Below are positions 1-8,199 of a stretch of 64,000 nucleotides of DNA, piece after piece. The stretch covers positions 119,407-183,406 of the forward strand of contig JAVBPU010000009.1 in the NCBI GenBank assembly GCA_031549415.1, in the 5' to 3' direction. The position numbers and the translations under genes are program-made. The DNA comes from Limiplasma sp031549415. GTDB lineage: Bacteria; Bacillota; Clostridia; Christensenellales; Aristaeellaceae. Under the pieces are notes generated by a model that saw only the letters and a program-made list of their open reading frames with translations, had not been told where the DNA came from and searched no databases. Positions within the stretch are counted from its first letter, which is position 1, and each line of letters opens with the position of its first letter.

Positions 1-946
1 CATCCAGGGTGAACTTCTCAAGCCGCCAGGAGGTTTCAGCGGTGGGCAGGCCCACGCACTTGTCCTTCGCGCCCAGGGTCACCACGGTGCCGCCCAAATC
101 GCCCCAGACGCCGCCGTTCTTGTACAGGTCCGTCAGCGCCAGAACCACGGAATTCTTCAGGTCCTTCATAGCGGAGGTGATGATCCGGTCGCTGTCGAAG
201 GCCTGGTCCTTGTCCACGCCGATGACCTTGGTGTTCGCGGCATCCGCAGCCTGCAAGGCGCTCAGGTAAATACCGCCGCCGCAAGCGAAGACCACTTCGG
301 TGCCTTCGGTGGCCCAGCCAGCCATCTTGGTGGTGATATCATCGGTGGGGCCGAAGCCGCCGCAGTACCAGTACTTGATCTCCACATCGGTGAGGCCCAT
401 TTCCACAGCGGCCGCTTCCGCGCCCTGCACGAAGCCGAACCCATAACGGACCACAGCGGGCACCGCCATGCCGCCCAGGAAGCCCAGCTTCTTATAGCCT
501 TCCTTCACAGCCGCGTAGCCGGCAAAGAAGCCGCTCTGCTCTTCCTGATACAGGATGGAGTAGATGTTCTTGAGGCCTTCCTCGGAGGGGGTGGTGTCCA
601 GCAGCAGGATCTGCACATCGGGATACTGCTTGGCAATGGCGGCAGCAGAAGCGCCGAACAGGAAGCCAGGCAGAACGATGACCTTGGCGCCCTTTTCAAT
701 GACGGCCTTCATGGACTCTTCACGGGCCGCGTCGCTGTCCTCGGAGGGACGGTTGTAAGCGTAGGTCACGCCATTGGCCTCGGCATACTCCACAACGCCT
801 TCCCAAGCGGATTGGTTGAAGCTGTGGTCGTCGATGTTTCCAACGTCCGTCACCAGCGCGATTTCATAGGTGCCACCAGCGGCCAAGGCAGAGGTGAGAC
901 CCAGGGTGAGAACCAACACCAAAAGAAGAGCAATACCCTTTTTCAT
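1..946 (-). CDS. BMP-family ABC transporter substrate-binding protein (C-terminus outside window)
   Basis: This is an extracytoplasmic binding protein of the BMP/PnrA-like family, which usually captures nucleosides or related solutes for an ABC importer. About 315 codons are readable without a stop from ATG at 946 to the left edge. The start has AGGAGG 7-8 bases upstream. The N-terminus is a signal peptide (MKKGIALLLVLVLTLGLTSA). Family features follow: an early ALVTDVGNIDDHSFN segment, VIVLPGFLFG in the first lobe, and GVDKDQAF in the second. No lipobox cysteine is visible, so it may be secreted and cleaved rather than acylated. Its ATPase and permeases should lie to the left, outside the window. 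The family call is secure; the ligand is not known. Confidence 0.88.
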   Translation of the reverse strand, partial: MKKGIALLLVLVLTLGLTSALAAGGTYEIALVTDVGNIDDHSFNQSAWEGVVEYAEANGVTYAYNRPSEDSDAAREESMKAVIEKGAKVIVLPGFLFGASAAAIAKQYPDVQILLLDTTPSEEGLKNIYSILYQEEQSGFFAGYAAVKEGYKKLGFLGGMAVPAVVRYGFGFVQGAEAAAVEMGLTDVEIKYWYCGGFGPTDDITTKMAGWATEGTEVVFACGGGIYLSALQAADAANTKVIGVDKDQAFDSDRIITSAMKDLKNSVVLALTDLYKNGGVWGDLGGTVVTLGAKDKCVGLPTAETSWRLEKFTLD

Positions 947-1005
947 CAGTGGTTTCCTCCTTCATTTTTGAGTGCTTAACGCACCGCACGTTTTATTGCA
1001 AACCT

Positions 1006-1034
1006 ATTATACCAGAAAACAGGGGCCAGTGAAA
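1006..1034 (-). promoter_or_regulatory. Candidate promoter of the BMP-family gene
   Basis: A perfect TATAAT lies at 1011-1006 on the minus strand, with a weak TTTCAC -35 box 17 bases upstream. It sits about 60 bases before the start codon. The rest of the 310-base gap (947-1255) holds no convincing gene. Confidence 0.45.
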
Positions 1035-1255
1035 GCCTATTTTGAGAACTTCACAATCTTGCCAAAGGCGACTTTCTTCCGTAATATATGCGTTTCTATT
1101 GTAGGAAATTCTGATGGCCATTTTGGGAGAATATGGGGCAGTTGGAAGAAATTTATGCTTTCCAGCCCTTGCCGTGGTATACTAGGGCATGTGGCCCAGG
1201 GGCCGCAGCCCAGGAAAGAAAGAGAATTTTCCATCAGCAGGAGGAAGGCATCCGC

Positions 1256-2086
1256 ATGAAAGAGTTTGTGGCCAAGGCCTATACCATGGAGGAACTACGC
1301 GCCAAAAAAGGCTTCATCTGTGATATGGACGGCGTGATTTATCATGGAAACAAGCTGTTGCCCGGAGCAACGGAATTTGTAGATTTTTTAAAAAAGCATG
1401 GCAAGCAGTTCCTGTTTCTGACCAATAGCAGCGAGCGGGCGCCCAAAGAGCTGCAACAAAAACTGGCGCGCCTGGGGCTGGACGTGGATGAGAGCCATTT
1501 TTACACCAGTGCGCTAAGCACCGCTTATTTTCTGCGACACCAATGCCCGGGGGGCAGCGTGTATGTGATTGGCGAACCCGGCCTGGTGGGAGCCCTCTAT
1601 GACGCGGGCCTGACCATGAACGAGGTGAACCCGGACTACGTGGTGCTGGGAGAGACCCGCAGCTATAGCTATGACAGGATCGAACGGGCTGTGGCGCTGG
1701 TGCGGGGCGGAGCCAAGCTGATTGGCACCAATCCGGATTTGACCGGCCCGGTGGAGGGGGGCATCGCTCCCGCCTGCAAGGCGCTGATGGCGCCCATTGA
1801 GCTGGCCACAGGCCGCAAGCCGTACTATTTGGGCAAGCCCAACCCGCTGATGATGCGCCTGGGCCTTCGCCTGTTAGATGTGACCGTGGACGAGGCCGTG
1901 ATCATCGGCGACCGGATGGACACGGACATTGTGGCCGGGGTGGAAAGCAGCATTGATACGGTGCTGGTGTTAAGCGGCGTCACCAATGAGCATGAGATGC
2001 GCAAATACCCCTACCGGCCCCATTATGTGCTGGGCGGGATCGGGGAGATTGTGCCGGGGTATGTGCCCCTTGGGGCGGATGACTAA
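1256..2086 (+). CDS. HAD-IIA sugar phosphatase, NagD-like
   Basis: This 276-residue cytoplasmic hydrolase of the HAD superfamily, subclass IIA (NagD/AraL/PGP type), dephosphorylates small sugar phosphates or nucleotides. Motif I is DMDGV (nucleophile D23, acid D25), motif II is TNSS (56-59), the motif III lysine is K194 in GKPNP, and motif IV is GDRMDTD (218-224). The cap between motifs II and III has the size usual for class IIA. I chose ATG 1256 because GGAGGA lies 9 bases upstream; the reading frame is open further upstream but has no ribosome site there. Substrate is uncertain, since the family is promiscuous. It is transcribed alone. Confidence 0.88.
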   Translation: MKEFVAKAYTMEELRAKKGFICDMDGVIYHGNKLLPGATEFVDFLKKHGKQFLFLTNSSERAPKELQQKLARLGLDVDESHFYTSALSTAYFLRHQCPGGSVYVIGEPGLVGALYDAGLTMNEVNPDYVVLGETRSYSYDRIERAVALVRGGAKLIGTNPDLTGPVEGGIAPACKALMAPIELATGRKPYYLGKPNPLMMRLGLRLLDVTVDEAVIIGDRMDTDIVAGVESSIDTVLVLSGVTNEHEMRKYPYRPHYVLGGIGEIVPGYVPLGADD

Positions 2087-2101
2087 AGAGGGCTTATTAT
2101 A

Positions 2102-2650
2102 CTACTTCTGCGCAGCCGGTTCCGCGCTTTCCAGCAGCAGGCTGGCGATTTGCTGGGAGAGCAGCACGGCGTCGCTATCCGGGCTTGCGAAGGTAAAATC
2201 GTAGCGGAACATCAAATCGTCCTGGTCTCCATCGTCCAGCATCGTCACCAGGCTGGTGGTTCCGGCTTTGGGCTCCGCGTAGGAAATGAAGGCCCGGCCA
2301 TTGATGGTCACCAAAGCCACATCGGCAAAGCTGGTCCAGCCCATCATTTTTTTCAGCCGTGTGGCTAAGGTATCGCTGCCGGGCTCCTCAAAGGCGGTGG
2401 TGACGGTGGCGGTTTGGTCGGGGCTTTGCCAACGGCCGTTGTAAAAAACTTTATCGTCGCCCTCCAGCTCCACCGGCGTCCAATCCTTGGGAATGCCGTA
2501 GGTGTAGGGGACGTATTCTTCAATGGACACAAGGGTATAGGCAAAGGGGACCTGGTCCAGGGTCACGGCTTGGGGCGCGGCGTCCGCAAGGGCCAGCGAA
2601 GCGCCCAGGCACAGCGTCAGGGAGAGGACCAGAGAGAAAAGCTTTTTCAT
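2102..2650 (-). CDS. Small secreted protein of unknown function
   Basis: This 182-residue protein begins with a clear signal peptide (MKKLFSLVLSLTLCLGASLALA) and has no later membrane segment, so it should be exported. I do not recognise a family. The mature part has about 160 residues with alternating charged and aromatic stretches, ending in a helical, alanine-rich tail. ATG 2650 is preceded by AGGAGG at good spacing; the frame is open upstream but lacks a ribosome site. It converges on the NagD-like gene, ending 15 bases from it, and diverges from the zinc-ribbon operon. It may be a lipid- or cell-wall-associated factor, but this is only a guess from its location. Confidence 0.72.
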   Translation of the reverse strand: MKKLFSLVLSLTLCLGASLALADAAPQAVTLDQVPFAYTLVSIEEYVPYTYGIPKDWTPVELEGDDKVFYNGRWQSPDQTATVTTAFEEPGSDTLATRLKKMMGWTSFADVALVTINGRAFISYAEPKAGTTSLVTMLDDGDQDDLMFRYDFTFASPDSDAVLLSQQIASLLLESAEPAAQK

Positions 2651-2748
2651 GGGGAGAACCTCCTTTGTGTGTTGAGGATGGAACGACTTGTAGGGTTCTA
2701 GCCTAAAGGGTATCACACTTCGCTGAGAAAGCAAAGCATATGTTGCGT

Positions 2749-2778
2749 TTGATTTTTAGGGGATGTCAGTGGTATAAT
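2749..2778 (+). promoter_or_regulatory. Promoter of the zinc-ribbon/TPM/YtvI/tag operon
   Basis: TTGATT and TATAAT are separated by 18 bases, 56 bases before the start codon at 2834. No other promoter is obvious before the downstream genes, so the four genes are probably one transcript. Confidence 0.55.
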
Positions 2779-2833
2779 GGGCTTGTTTCACAGGCGGACG
2801 TTCACAACCCAAAACCAACCATGAGGTGATGAC

Positions 2834-3931
2834 ATGGCAGGCGTAACCTATAAGTGCCCCAGTTGCGGCGCTTATCTGGTGTTTGATCCGGACACGCAAA
2901 AATGGCGCTGCGATTTCTGCAAGGCGGAATTTGGCGAGAAAGACCTGCTACCCAAGGCGGATGCCTACGCCCAGGAGGCGGAGCAGGACGCCAAAGAACA
3001 GCCGCCCGAAACTGTCCCCAGCGGCGGGGAAGCCGAAACCGCCGGGGGGAAACCCACCGGCGAGGTGGCGTATCATTGCCCAAGCTGCGGCAGCGAGATC
3101 ATGACCGATGCCACCACCGTGGCCACCCATTGTTACTATTGCCATAATCCCGTGGTGTTGCAAGGCAAGCTGACCGCGGACATGAAACCGGACGCGGTGC
3201 TGCCCTTTGTGATCAGCAAGGAGGCCGCCGTGGAGGCCTTTTTGAAGTGGGTCAAGACCAAGCGCTTCATTCCCAAGGGGTTCTTCTCCAAGGAAGAAGT
3301 GCAGAATATGGCCGGCGTGTACTACCCCCATTTTGTGACGGAATGCGAAATGGACGGCACGTACGAGGGGGAGGGGCAGAACAGCTCCACCATGACCATG
3401 GGGCAGTACATCGTGACCAAAACCGACTTTTATGCCTTTCGCCGCCGGGCGGACCTCCACTTTCGCAATGTGATGCGCCCGGCCCTGGAAAGCCTGGACC
3501 GGAAGCTTTCCGACGGCATCCATCCCTTTCCCCTGGACGAGGCGAAGCCCTTTTCCAGCGCCTACCTCTCCGGCTTTTTGGCGGAGCGCCGGAATGTGAA
3601 CGCGGAGGACATTGGCCAGGACGTGCAACAGGAGCTGGGGGGCTACGTGAAGCCCTTGCTGCAAGAGAGTGTGCATTACAACAGCTATAGCGGAAGCTGC
3701 ACTGCCAAAGTGATCCGGCAAAAAACCCAGTATGTGCTGCTGCCCACCTGGGTGCTGACCTATACCCGCCGCAGCGGAGACAAGAAGCCTTACTATTACG
3801 TGATGAATGGCCGCACGGGGACGGTGTGCGGCAAGCTGCCCATCAACAAAGGGAAGCTGTTTTGGAATAGCGTGCTGTGGGGCGCAGTGGTTTGCGCCGT
3901 GATGTGCGTTGCGGCTTACTTCCTCTATTAG
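2834..3931 (+). CDS. Double zinc-ribbon protein with C-terminal membrane anchor
   Basis: This 365-residue protein has two four-cysteine zinc ribbons: C8-x2-C11 with C26-x2-C29, and C82-x2-C85 with C100-x2-C103. A Pro/Glu/Ala-rich linker (about 40-76) separates them. A globular region of about 230 residues follows, then one hydrophobic helix at 342-363 ending at the C-terminus, so it is a tail-anchored membrane protein facing the cytoplasm. Comparable proteins are annotated in Firmicutes as TFIIB-type zinc-ribbon or primosome-like proteins without a known function. It is the first gene of an operon with a TPM-domain protein 19 bases downstream. That pairing suggests a shared role at the membrane, but I cannot say which. 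Confidence 0.75.
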   Translation: MAGVTYKCPSCGAYLVFDPDTQKWRCDFCKAEFGEKDLLPKADAYAQEAEQDAKEQPPETVPSGGEAETAGGKPTGEVAYHCPSCGSEIMTDATTVATHCYYCHNPVVLQGKLTADMKPDAVLPFVISKEAAVEAFLKWVKTKRFIPKGFFSKEEVQNMAGVYYPHFVTECEMDGTYEGEGQNSSTMTMGQYIVTKTDFYAFRRRADLHFRNVMRPALESLDRKLSDGIHPFPLDEAKPFSSAYLSGFLAERRNVNAEDIGQDVQQELGGYVKPLLQESVHYNSYSGSCTAKVIRQKTQYVLLPTWVLTYTRRSGDKKPYYYVMNGRTGTVCGKLPINKGKLFWNSVLWGAVVCAVMCVAAYFLY

Positions 3932-3950
3932 GCAAAAGGAGGGCGACCCC

Positions 3951-4802
3951 ATGAAAAAGAAAAATCAAGTGGCCCTGCTTCTGCTTTGCGGATGGCTGTT
4001 GGCCGCGCTGCCCGCCCTGGGGGCCACGGAGCAGCGGATCTTTGACCAGGCGGGACTGTTGAGCGTGCAGGAAGAGCAAACTCTGGCCCAGGAGATCACC
4101 CAGTTCCAGCAGGACACCGGGATGGATTTTGTGCTGGTGACCTCCAACCAAGCCCACGGCCAGGTGACCCAACAAACCATTGCGGACGATTTCTATGACC
4201 AGGGCGGATTCGGCCTGGACGAAGAGAAGAGCGGCGTTTGCTATTATGTGGATTTGTACGAGCGGGAGCTGTATGTATCCACCACGGGAAAAATGAAGGA
4301 TTATTTGACGGACGCGCGGATCCAGGGCGCTTTGGACGCCTCCCAACCCCGGATGACCCGGGGCGATTATGCGGGCGGCGCTTCCGCCATGGTGGAGGCG
4401 GTCACCCGGTACATCCGCGCGGGCATTCCCGAGGGGCAGTACCAGTATGATGTGCTGACCGGACAGCGGCTCACCGCCAGGCATAAGGCCCTTACCTCCA
4501 ATGAACTGTTGCTGAATTTGCTGATTGGCGCGGTGGTGGCCCTGGTTTTTGGGCTGGGGGTGGCTCGCCGGTATCAGTTGAAGGGGACCACTTATCAATA
4601 TGACATGAGAGCCAATACCTCCCTGAACATGACCGACCAGGACGACCAGTTCCTGCGCTCCGCCACCACCCAAATGCGGCGGCCAGACCCGCCCCAGGGC
4701 GGAGGGTCCGGCGGTGGCGGCGGTTTTGGCGGCGGCGGCGGCAGCGGGGTCCATGTGGGCAGCAGCGGTACCAGCCATGGCGGCGGCGGACGCAGTTTTT
4801 AA
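3951..4802 (+). CDS. TPM domain protein, YgcG family
   Basis: This 283-residue membrane protein has a signal peptide (1-23), an extracytoplasmic TPM domain (about 27-150) starting with the typical FDQAGLLSVQEEQ segment, one transmembrane helix near 184-206, and a cytoplasmic tail. The tail is a glycine-serine run ending GGGGRSF, which is characteristic of this family. TPM domains in other organisms include an acid phosphatase involved in photosystem repair; in Firmicutes the role is unsettled. ATG 3951 follows AGGAGG by 10 bases. It lies between the zinc-ribbon gene (19 bases) and the YtvI-like gene (17 bases), so translation is likely coordinated. Confidence 0.85.
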   Translation: MKKKNQVALLLLCGWLLAALPALGATEQRIFDQAGLLSVQEEQTLAQEITQFQQDTGMDFVLVTSNQAHGQVTQQTIADDFYDQGGFGLDEEKSGVCYYVDLYERELYVSTTGKMKDYLTDARIQGALDASQPRMTRGDYAGGASAMVEAVTRYIRAGIPEGQYQYDVLTGQRLTARHKALTSNELLLNLLIGAVVALVFGLGVARRYQLKGTTYQYDMRANTSLNMTDQDDQFLRSATTQMRRPDPPQGGGSGGGGGFGGGGGSGVHVGSSGTSHGGGGRSF

Positions 4803-4819
4803 GGAAGGAGAGCACGCCT

Positions 4820-5977
4820 ATGCAACCGGATCATGCTGTCCGCTACGCGGCAGAGCGGCTTTCCTTGCGGCTGGTGTTCCTCGCCTTGGCGGCACTGGCC
4901 GTGGGTGTGGTGGTGCCCGAGCTGTGGCGGCTTTTTGCACCCTTTCTCATTGCCCTGCCCGTGGCGGCGACGTTGCAGCCCGCCATCCAGTTCTTTCAGG
5001 AAAAGCTGCACATCAAAAGAGGGATTGCCGTGGCCTTTTGGGCCACGCTGGTGTGTACGGCGGCCTTCTTTTTGCTCTATTGGTTTGTGTCTTTTCTGGT
5101 GGTACAAATCAGCGCTGTGGTGCAAAATGCGCCCACCATTGTGGCCAACGTCACCAACCTGTTGCAAACGGCCGCCAACCGGGTGCTGGATGCGGCCCAA
5201 GCCATGCCGGACAAGGTGGGCCTTGCCATCCGCTCCTCCTTTGACGGAGCCATCGGCACGCTGAGCGAGGCGGGCATGGCCTTGGCAGGCGGGCTGGGCA
5301 ATTGGGCCCTGTCCTTTGCCGCCAGCCTGCCCTCCATCTTCATTTTTACCAACTTTCTGGTGCTGGGCATTTTTTTCATCACCAGCCGGTACCCAGGCAT
5401 CCGGCTTTTCTGGGCCAGCCATAGCGACAATGCGGAAAATGAAAATATGTTGGTGCTTCGCAAATCCGCTGTGAAGGGCATGCTGGGCTACGTCCGGGTA
5501 CAGCTTCTGTTTTCGCTGATCACACTGCTGCTCTCCTGGGTGTGCTTTCAGTCCTTTGGGTTTCAGTACGCGGTGCTGATTGGCTTTGTAGCGGCGCTGC
5601 TGGAGCTGATCCCCCAGTTTGGCTGCGGCGTACTGTACTTGCCCTGGTCTGTGATCAGCTTCATTGTGGGCCAAACCCGCAACGGCTGGATCGTGCTGGG
5701 CCTGTACCTGATCTATCAGGTGATCCGCCGGGCCACGGAGCCCATGCTGCTGGGCACCAACCTGGGCGTTTCCCCTTTGCTGTCCTTGATTGGCATGTAC
5801 GTAGGCATGCGGCTGGCTGGGGTCATGGGCCTGATTTTGGGGCCGGTGGCCATGGTGGTGCTGGTCAGCGCCGTGCGGGCGCACCTGTTTGACGGCATTG
5901 TGGCGGATGGCCGCACCCTGCTTCACTACATGAAGGCCCGCTGGAAGCGGGGCCGGAAGGGGACGGACCATGGCTGA
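4820..5977 (+). CDS. AI-2E / YtvI-like integral membrane protein
   Basis: This 385-residue polytopic protein belongs to the AI-2E transporter superfamily. It has two N-terminal hydrophobic helices, a soluble amphipathic stretch (about 95-165), and a C-terminal block of helices with the family's conserved elements: YVRVQLLFSLIT, ELIPQFG, and EPMLLGTNLGVSPL. In sporulating Firmicutes the closest named relative is the sporulation membrane protein YtvI; other members export small molecules or ions. GGAAGGAG precedes the start. The last eight bases overlap the tag gene, so the two are probably translationally coupled. A second member of this family is encoded at 48733. Confidence 0.82.
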   Translation: MQPDHAVRYAAERLSLRLVFLALAALAVGVVVPELWRLFAPFLIALPVAATLQPAIQFFQEKLHIKRGIAVAFWATLVCTAAFFLLYWFVSFLVVQISAVVQNAPTIVANVTNLLQTAANRVLDAAQAMPDKVGLAIRSSFDGAIGTLSEAGMALAGGLGNWALSFAASLPSIFIFTNFLVLGIFFITSRYPGIRLFWASHSDNAENENMLVLRKSAVKGMLGYVRVQLLFSLITLLLSWVCFQSFGFQYAVLIGFVAALLELIPQFGCGVLYLPWSVISFIVGQTRNGWIVLGLYLIYQVIRRATEPMLLGTNLGVSPLLSLIGMYVGMRLAGVMGLILGPVAMVVLVSAVRAHLFDGIVADGRTLLHYMKARWKRGRKGTDHG

Positions 5978-6530
5978 AAGCAAGGGCCGCTGTGCCTGGG
6001 CCAAGGGAGAGCTGATGGAGCGTTACCATGACACGGAATGGGGCGTTCCCACGAAGGATGATCAGATTCTGTATGAATTCTTGCTATTGGAAGCCTTTCA
6101 AGCGGGGCTTTCCTGGTTTGTTGTGCTCAGCAAGAGGGAAAACTTCCGCAAGGCTTTTGATGGGTTTGACGCGGAGAAGATTGCCCAGTACGGTGAAAGC
6201 AAGTTGGAGAGCCTGTTGCAGGACCCAGGCATCATCCGCAGCCGCGCCAAAATGGAAGGGGCCATTCAAAACGCCAGGTGCTACCTGGCCATACAGAAAG
6301 AATTCGGAAGCTTTGCCGCCTATTTGTACAGCTTTACCGGCGGCAAGACCGTCACCAATACCACAGACCAGTTTACCACCACCACCCCGCTGAGCGATGC
6401 CATGGCCAAGGACATGAAGAAGCGGGGCATGAAGTACATGGGCTCTGTGACGCTCTACAGCTATTTGCAGGCCATTGGCCTGGTGAACGACCATGAAACC
6501 GGATGCTTTTGCTACCAGCAGAAAGGCTGA
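5970..6530 (+). CDS. tag: DNA-3-methyladenine glycosylase I
   Basis: This base-excision repair enzyme removes 3-methyladenine from alkylated DNA. At 186 residues it matches the family length. The N-terminal RCAWAKGE and YHDTEWGVP motifs are present. The four zinc ligands of the HhH-type Tag fold can be placed at C8, H20, H175 and C179, the last two in NDHETGCFC. The helix-hairpin-helix region with the substrate pocket lies in the middle third. The start overlaps the upstream membrane-protein gene by eight bases, so repair is co-transcribed with envelope genes, a pairing with no obvious logic. Confidence is high from the motifs. Confidence 0.93.
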   Translation: MAESKGRCAWAKGELMERYHDTEWGVPTKDDQILYEFLLLEAFQAGLSWFVVLSKRENFRKAFDGFDAEKIAQYGESKLESLLQDPGIIRSRAKMEGAIQNARCYLAIQKEFGSFAAYLYSFTGGKTVTNTTDQFTTTTPLSDAMAKDMKKRGMKYMGSVTLYSYLQAIGLVNDHETGCFCYQQKG

Positions 6531-6539
6531 CAGGCTGGG

Positions 6540-6566
6540 ATACTGAAATACTGAAATACTGAAAAG
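6540..6566. repeat. Three tandem 9-base repeats
   Basis: The unit ATACTGAAA is repeated three times without change just after the tag stop codon. It is short and non-coding, probably a slippage product. A separate GC-rich inverted repeat (CCCGCCGC with GCGGCGGG) lies at 6572-6593. Confidence 0.75.
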
Positions 6567-6680
6567 CAGTACCCGCCGCATGAACGCGGCGGGACAGATC
6601 GCCAACCACATCAAGTTTTGGGCGGCATGGCCGGGATTTATCCAGCCACTGGAGTTTGGCCGTTGGAGAGGGGCAGGAAG

Positions 6681-6708
6681 AGAAGCCAAGCAAAACAGCT
6701 TGGCTTCT
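6681..6708. terminator. Bidirectional hairpin between tag and the LRR gene
   Basis: A perfect 10-base stem (AGAAGCCAAG with CTTGGCTTCT) has an 8-base loop between convergent genes. T-runs are short on both sides, so termination may be partial. Confidence 0.6.
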
Positions 6709-6748
6709 CTTGCGCTTTGCGTTCGGGTTTATTCAGCCATGGCTACCG

Positions 6749-8056
6749 CTACTCGTTCTTTTTATCGAGTATGCCGTCTGCCATCTCCTTGAACTTTTCC
6801 GCGCGCGATTCGAGTGCTTTCTTTTTCCTCAAGATTTCATTGTAGTCATCGCGAAGGGCTCCGGCTGTATAATCCAGGAACTGGTCATCCCTGGCCTTGG
6901 CTCTCTTTTCCATCCTGCTCTTCCATGTCTTCCAGTAGTAGTAGATCACCAGAAGCGCAGCCAATAGCGCCCCGAAACCTACATATGGCAAAAGGGAACC
7001 CTCATTTCGTTCGGCACCGGTGCCTTCTTCTGCAGACTCCGGCAACACGTTCGCGGATGCGGCTGGCGGCTCGCCTTTAGGCTGTGGAGATGGAGCCGGT
7101 GGCTCAACGGGGGGCGGCGATGAGGTGAGAAAGGAAAGGCCGTTCTCTTTCGCATAAAGCTCCGCATAAGAACCCGCCTGACCGTAAAGCTTGAGTTTTG
7201 GACAGCCAATAAACGCATCAGGGCCTATGTTCTTTACATTCTCCGATACATTCATCTGTGCGAGAGCATCACAGCTTACAAACGCTTCGGTATCAAGAGT
7301 GGTGAGCGAATCAGGAAGGGTCATCTGCTGTAAGGTGTCGCAATCCCAAAAGGCCTCAAACCCGATGGAGAGGGTGCCCATGGGAACCGAATACGTGTCG
7401 CCTGCCTTATGATAAGGATACGTATGTAACGTATGGGTGGTTTCCTCAAAAAGCACACCCTCCACGGACGTATAGGTTGGATTCCCCGGAGCGACATCAA
7501 TGGACGAAAGAGCGGCGTATCCAAAAGCCCCGCCGCTAATGCTCGTCACACTCTCGGGTATGGTGAACTGCTCAAGCGAACTGCATTGAAAAAAAGCGCC
7601 ATAATCTATTGATAGCAGAGAGTTTGGAAGCAGGACCTGTGTAAGCGAAGAACAGTATTCAAAGGCCCGTTGGCCTATCGCAGTGACAGAATCCGGCAAG
7701 GTGACGCTGGCCAAAGAGGCGTTGCGCGAAAAGGCATATTCCTCTATCCTCTTTACCCCGTCGGGAACCACCACATCGCCCCCATGGCCCGAGTAGGAGG
7801 TAAGAATGCCATCTTCGATTGCAAAATCACTGGCCGCCGCCGTTGGCGGAACTGTCCCGCTTGCAGCCGATGCCTGTGGAGCAATTCCCAGTTGGGTTGC
7901 TATCAAGGCGGCTATCACAAGAACCCCAACCGCCGAAACCAGAAGCACTGACCAATTTGGCTTTATTCGCCTTTTGGCAGTTTGTGACGAATTCTGGGGA
8001 AGGGAAGCGGATGGATTGGAAGATACCGTTTTGCTGTTACAAAAGACGTGGGCCAT
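6749..8056 (-). CDS. Membrane-anchored BspA-type leucine-rich-repeat protein
   Basis: This 435-residue protein has a short Ser/Asn-rich cytoplasmic N-terminus, a transmembrane helix at about 35-57, and an extracellular region of BspA/TpLRR-type repeats (about 79-320). The repeats follow the pattern IGxxAFxxCxSLxxVxLPxSVTxI. A proline-rich stalk (about 322-340), a second helix at 355-375, and a charged, coiled-coil-like cytoplasmic tail of 60 residues follow. Both termini should therefore be inside. BspA repeats in gut Firmicutes usually occur in secreted adhesins; a two-pass loop with a cytoplasmic helical tail is less common and could transmit a signal. ATG 8056 follows GGAGG by 8 bases. It is transcribed alone. 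Confidence 0.8.
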   Translation of the reverse strand: MAHVFCNSKTVSSNPSASLPQNSSQTAKRRIKPNWSVLLVSAVGVLVIAALIATQLGIAPQASAASGTVPPTAAASDFAIEDGILTSYSGHGGDVVVPDGVKRIEEYAFSRNASLASVTLPDSVTAIGQRAFEYCSSLTQVLLPNSLLSIDYGAFFQCSSLEQFTIPESVTSISGGAFGYAALSSIDVAPGNPTYTSVEGVLFEETTHTLHTYPYHKAGDTYSVPMGTLSIGFEAFWDCDTLQQMTLPDSLTTLDTEAFVSCDALAQMNVSENVKNIGPDAFIGCPKLKLYGQAGSYAELYAKENGLSFLTSSPPPVEPPAPSPQPKGEPPAASANVLPESAEEGTGAERNEGSLLPYVGFGALLAALLVIYYYWKTWKSRMEKRAKARDDQFLDYTAGALRDDYNEILRKKKALESRAEKFKEMADGILDKKNE

Positions 8057-8156
8057 TGACCCTTCCTCCCTAGCACACTGAGAGTTGATTTCTTCTATTA
8101 TATTCGCATTTTGATCGAAGCGCAACAGATGCAGATTACGCAAATAGCCAAACGCA

Positions 8157-8180
8157 AAAAAAGTGGCACAGCCACTTTTT
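8157..8180. terminator. Terminator after the ROK kinase gene
   Basis: AAAAAGTGGC and GCCACTTTTT form a stem with a 3-base loop and T-runs on both strands. It ends the minus-strand kinase transcript 20 bases after its stop codon. Confidence 0.8.
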
Positions 8181-8199
8181 AACAGGTACGATGCCTTGG

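Noticed and set aside
2948..3952. Long open frame of 334 codons opposite the zinc-ribbon gene
   Set aside because: It is a GC-rich antisense shadow with His/Gly/Leu-biased composition, no ribosome site and no recognisable domain; the plus-strand frame has two zinc ribbons and a good start.
4799..6004. Open frame of 401 codons on the minus strand opposite the YtvI-like gene
   Set aside because: Its composition is rich in Gln, His and Gly, as expected for the complement of a membrane-protein gene, and it spans two real genes.
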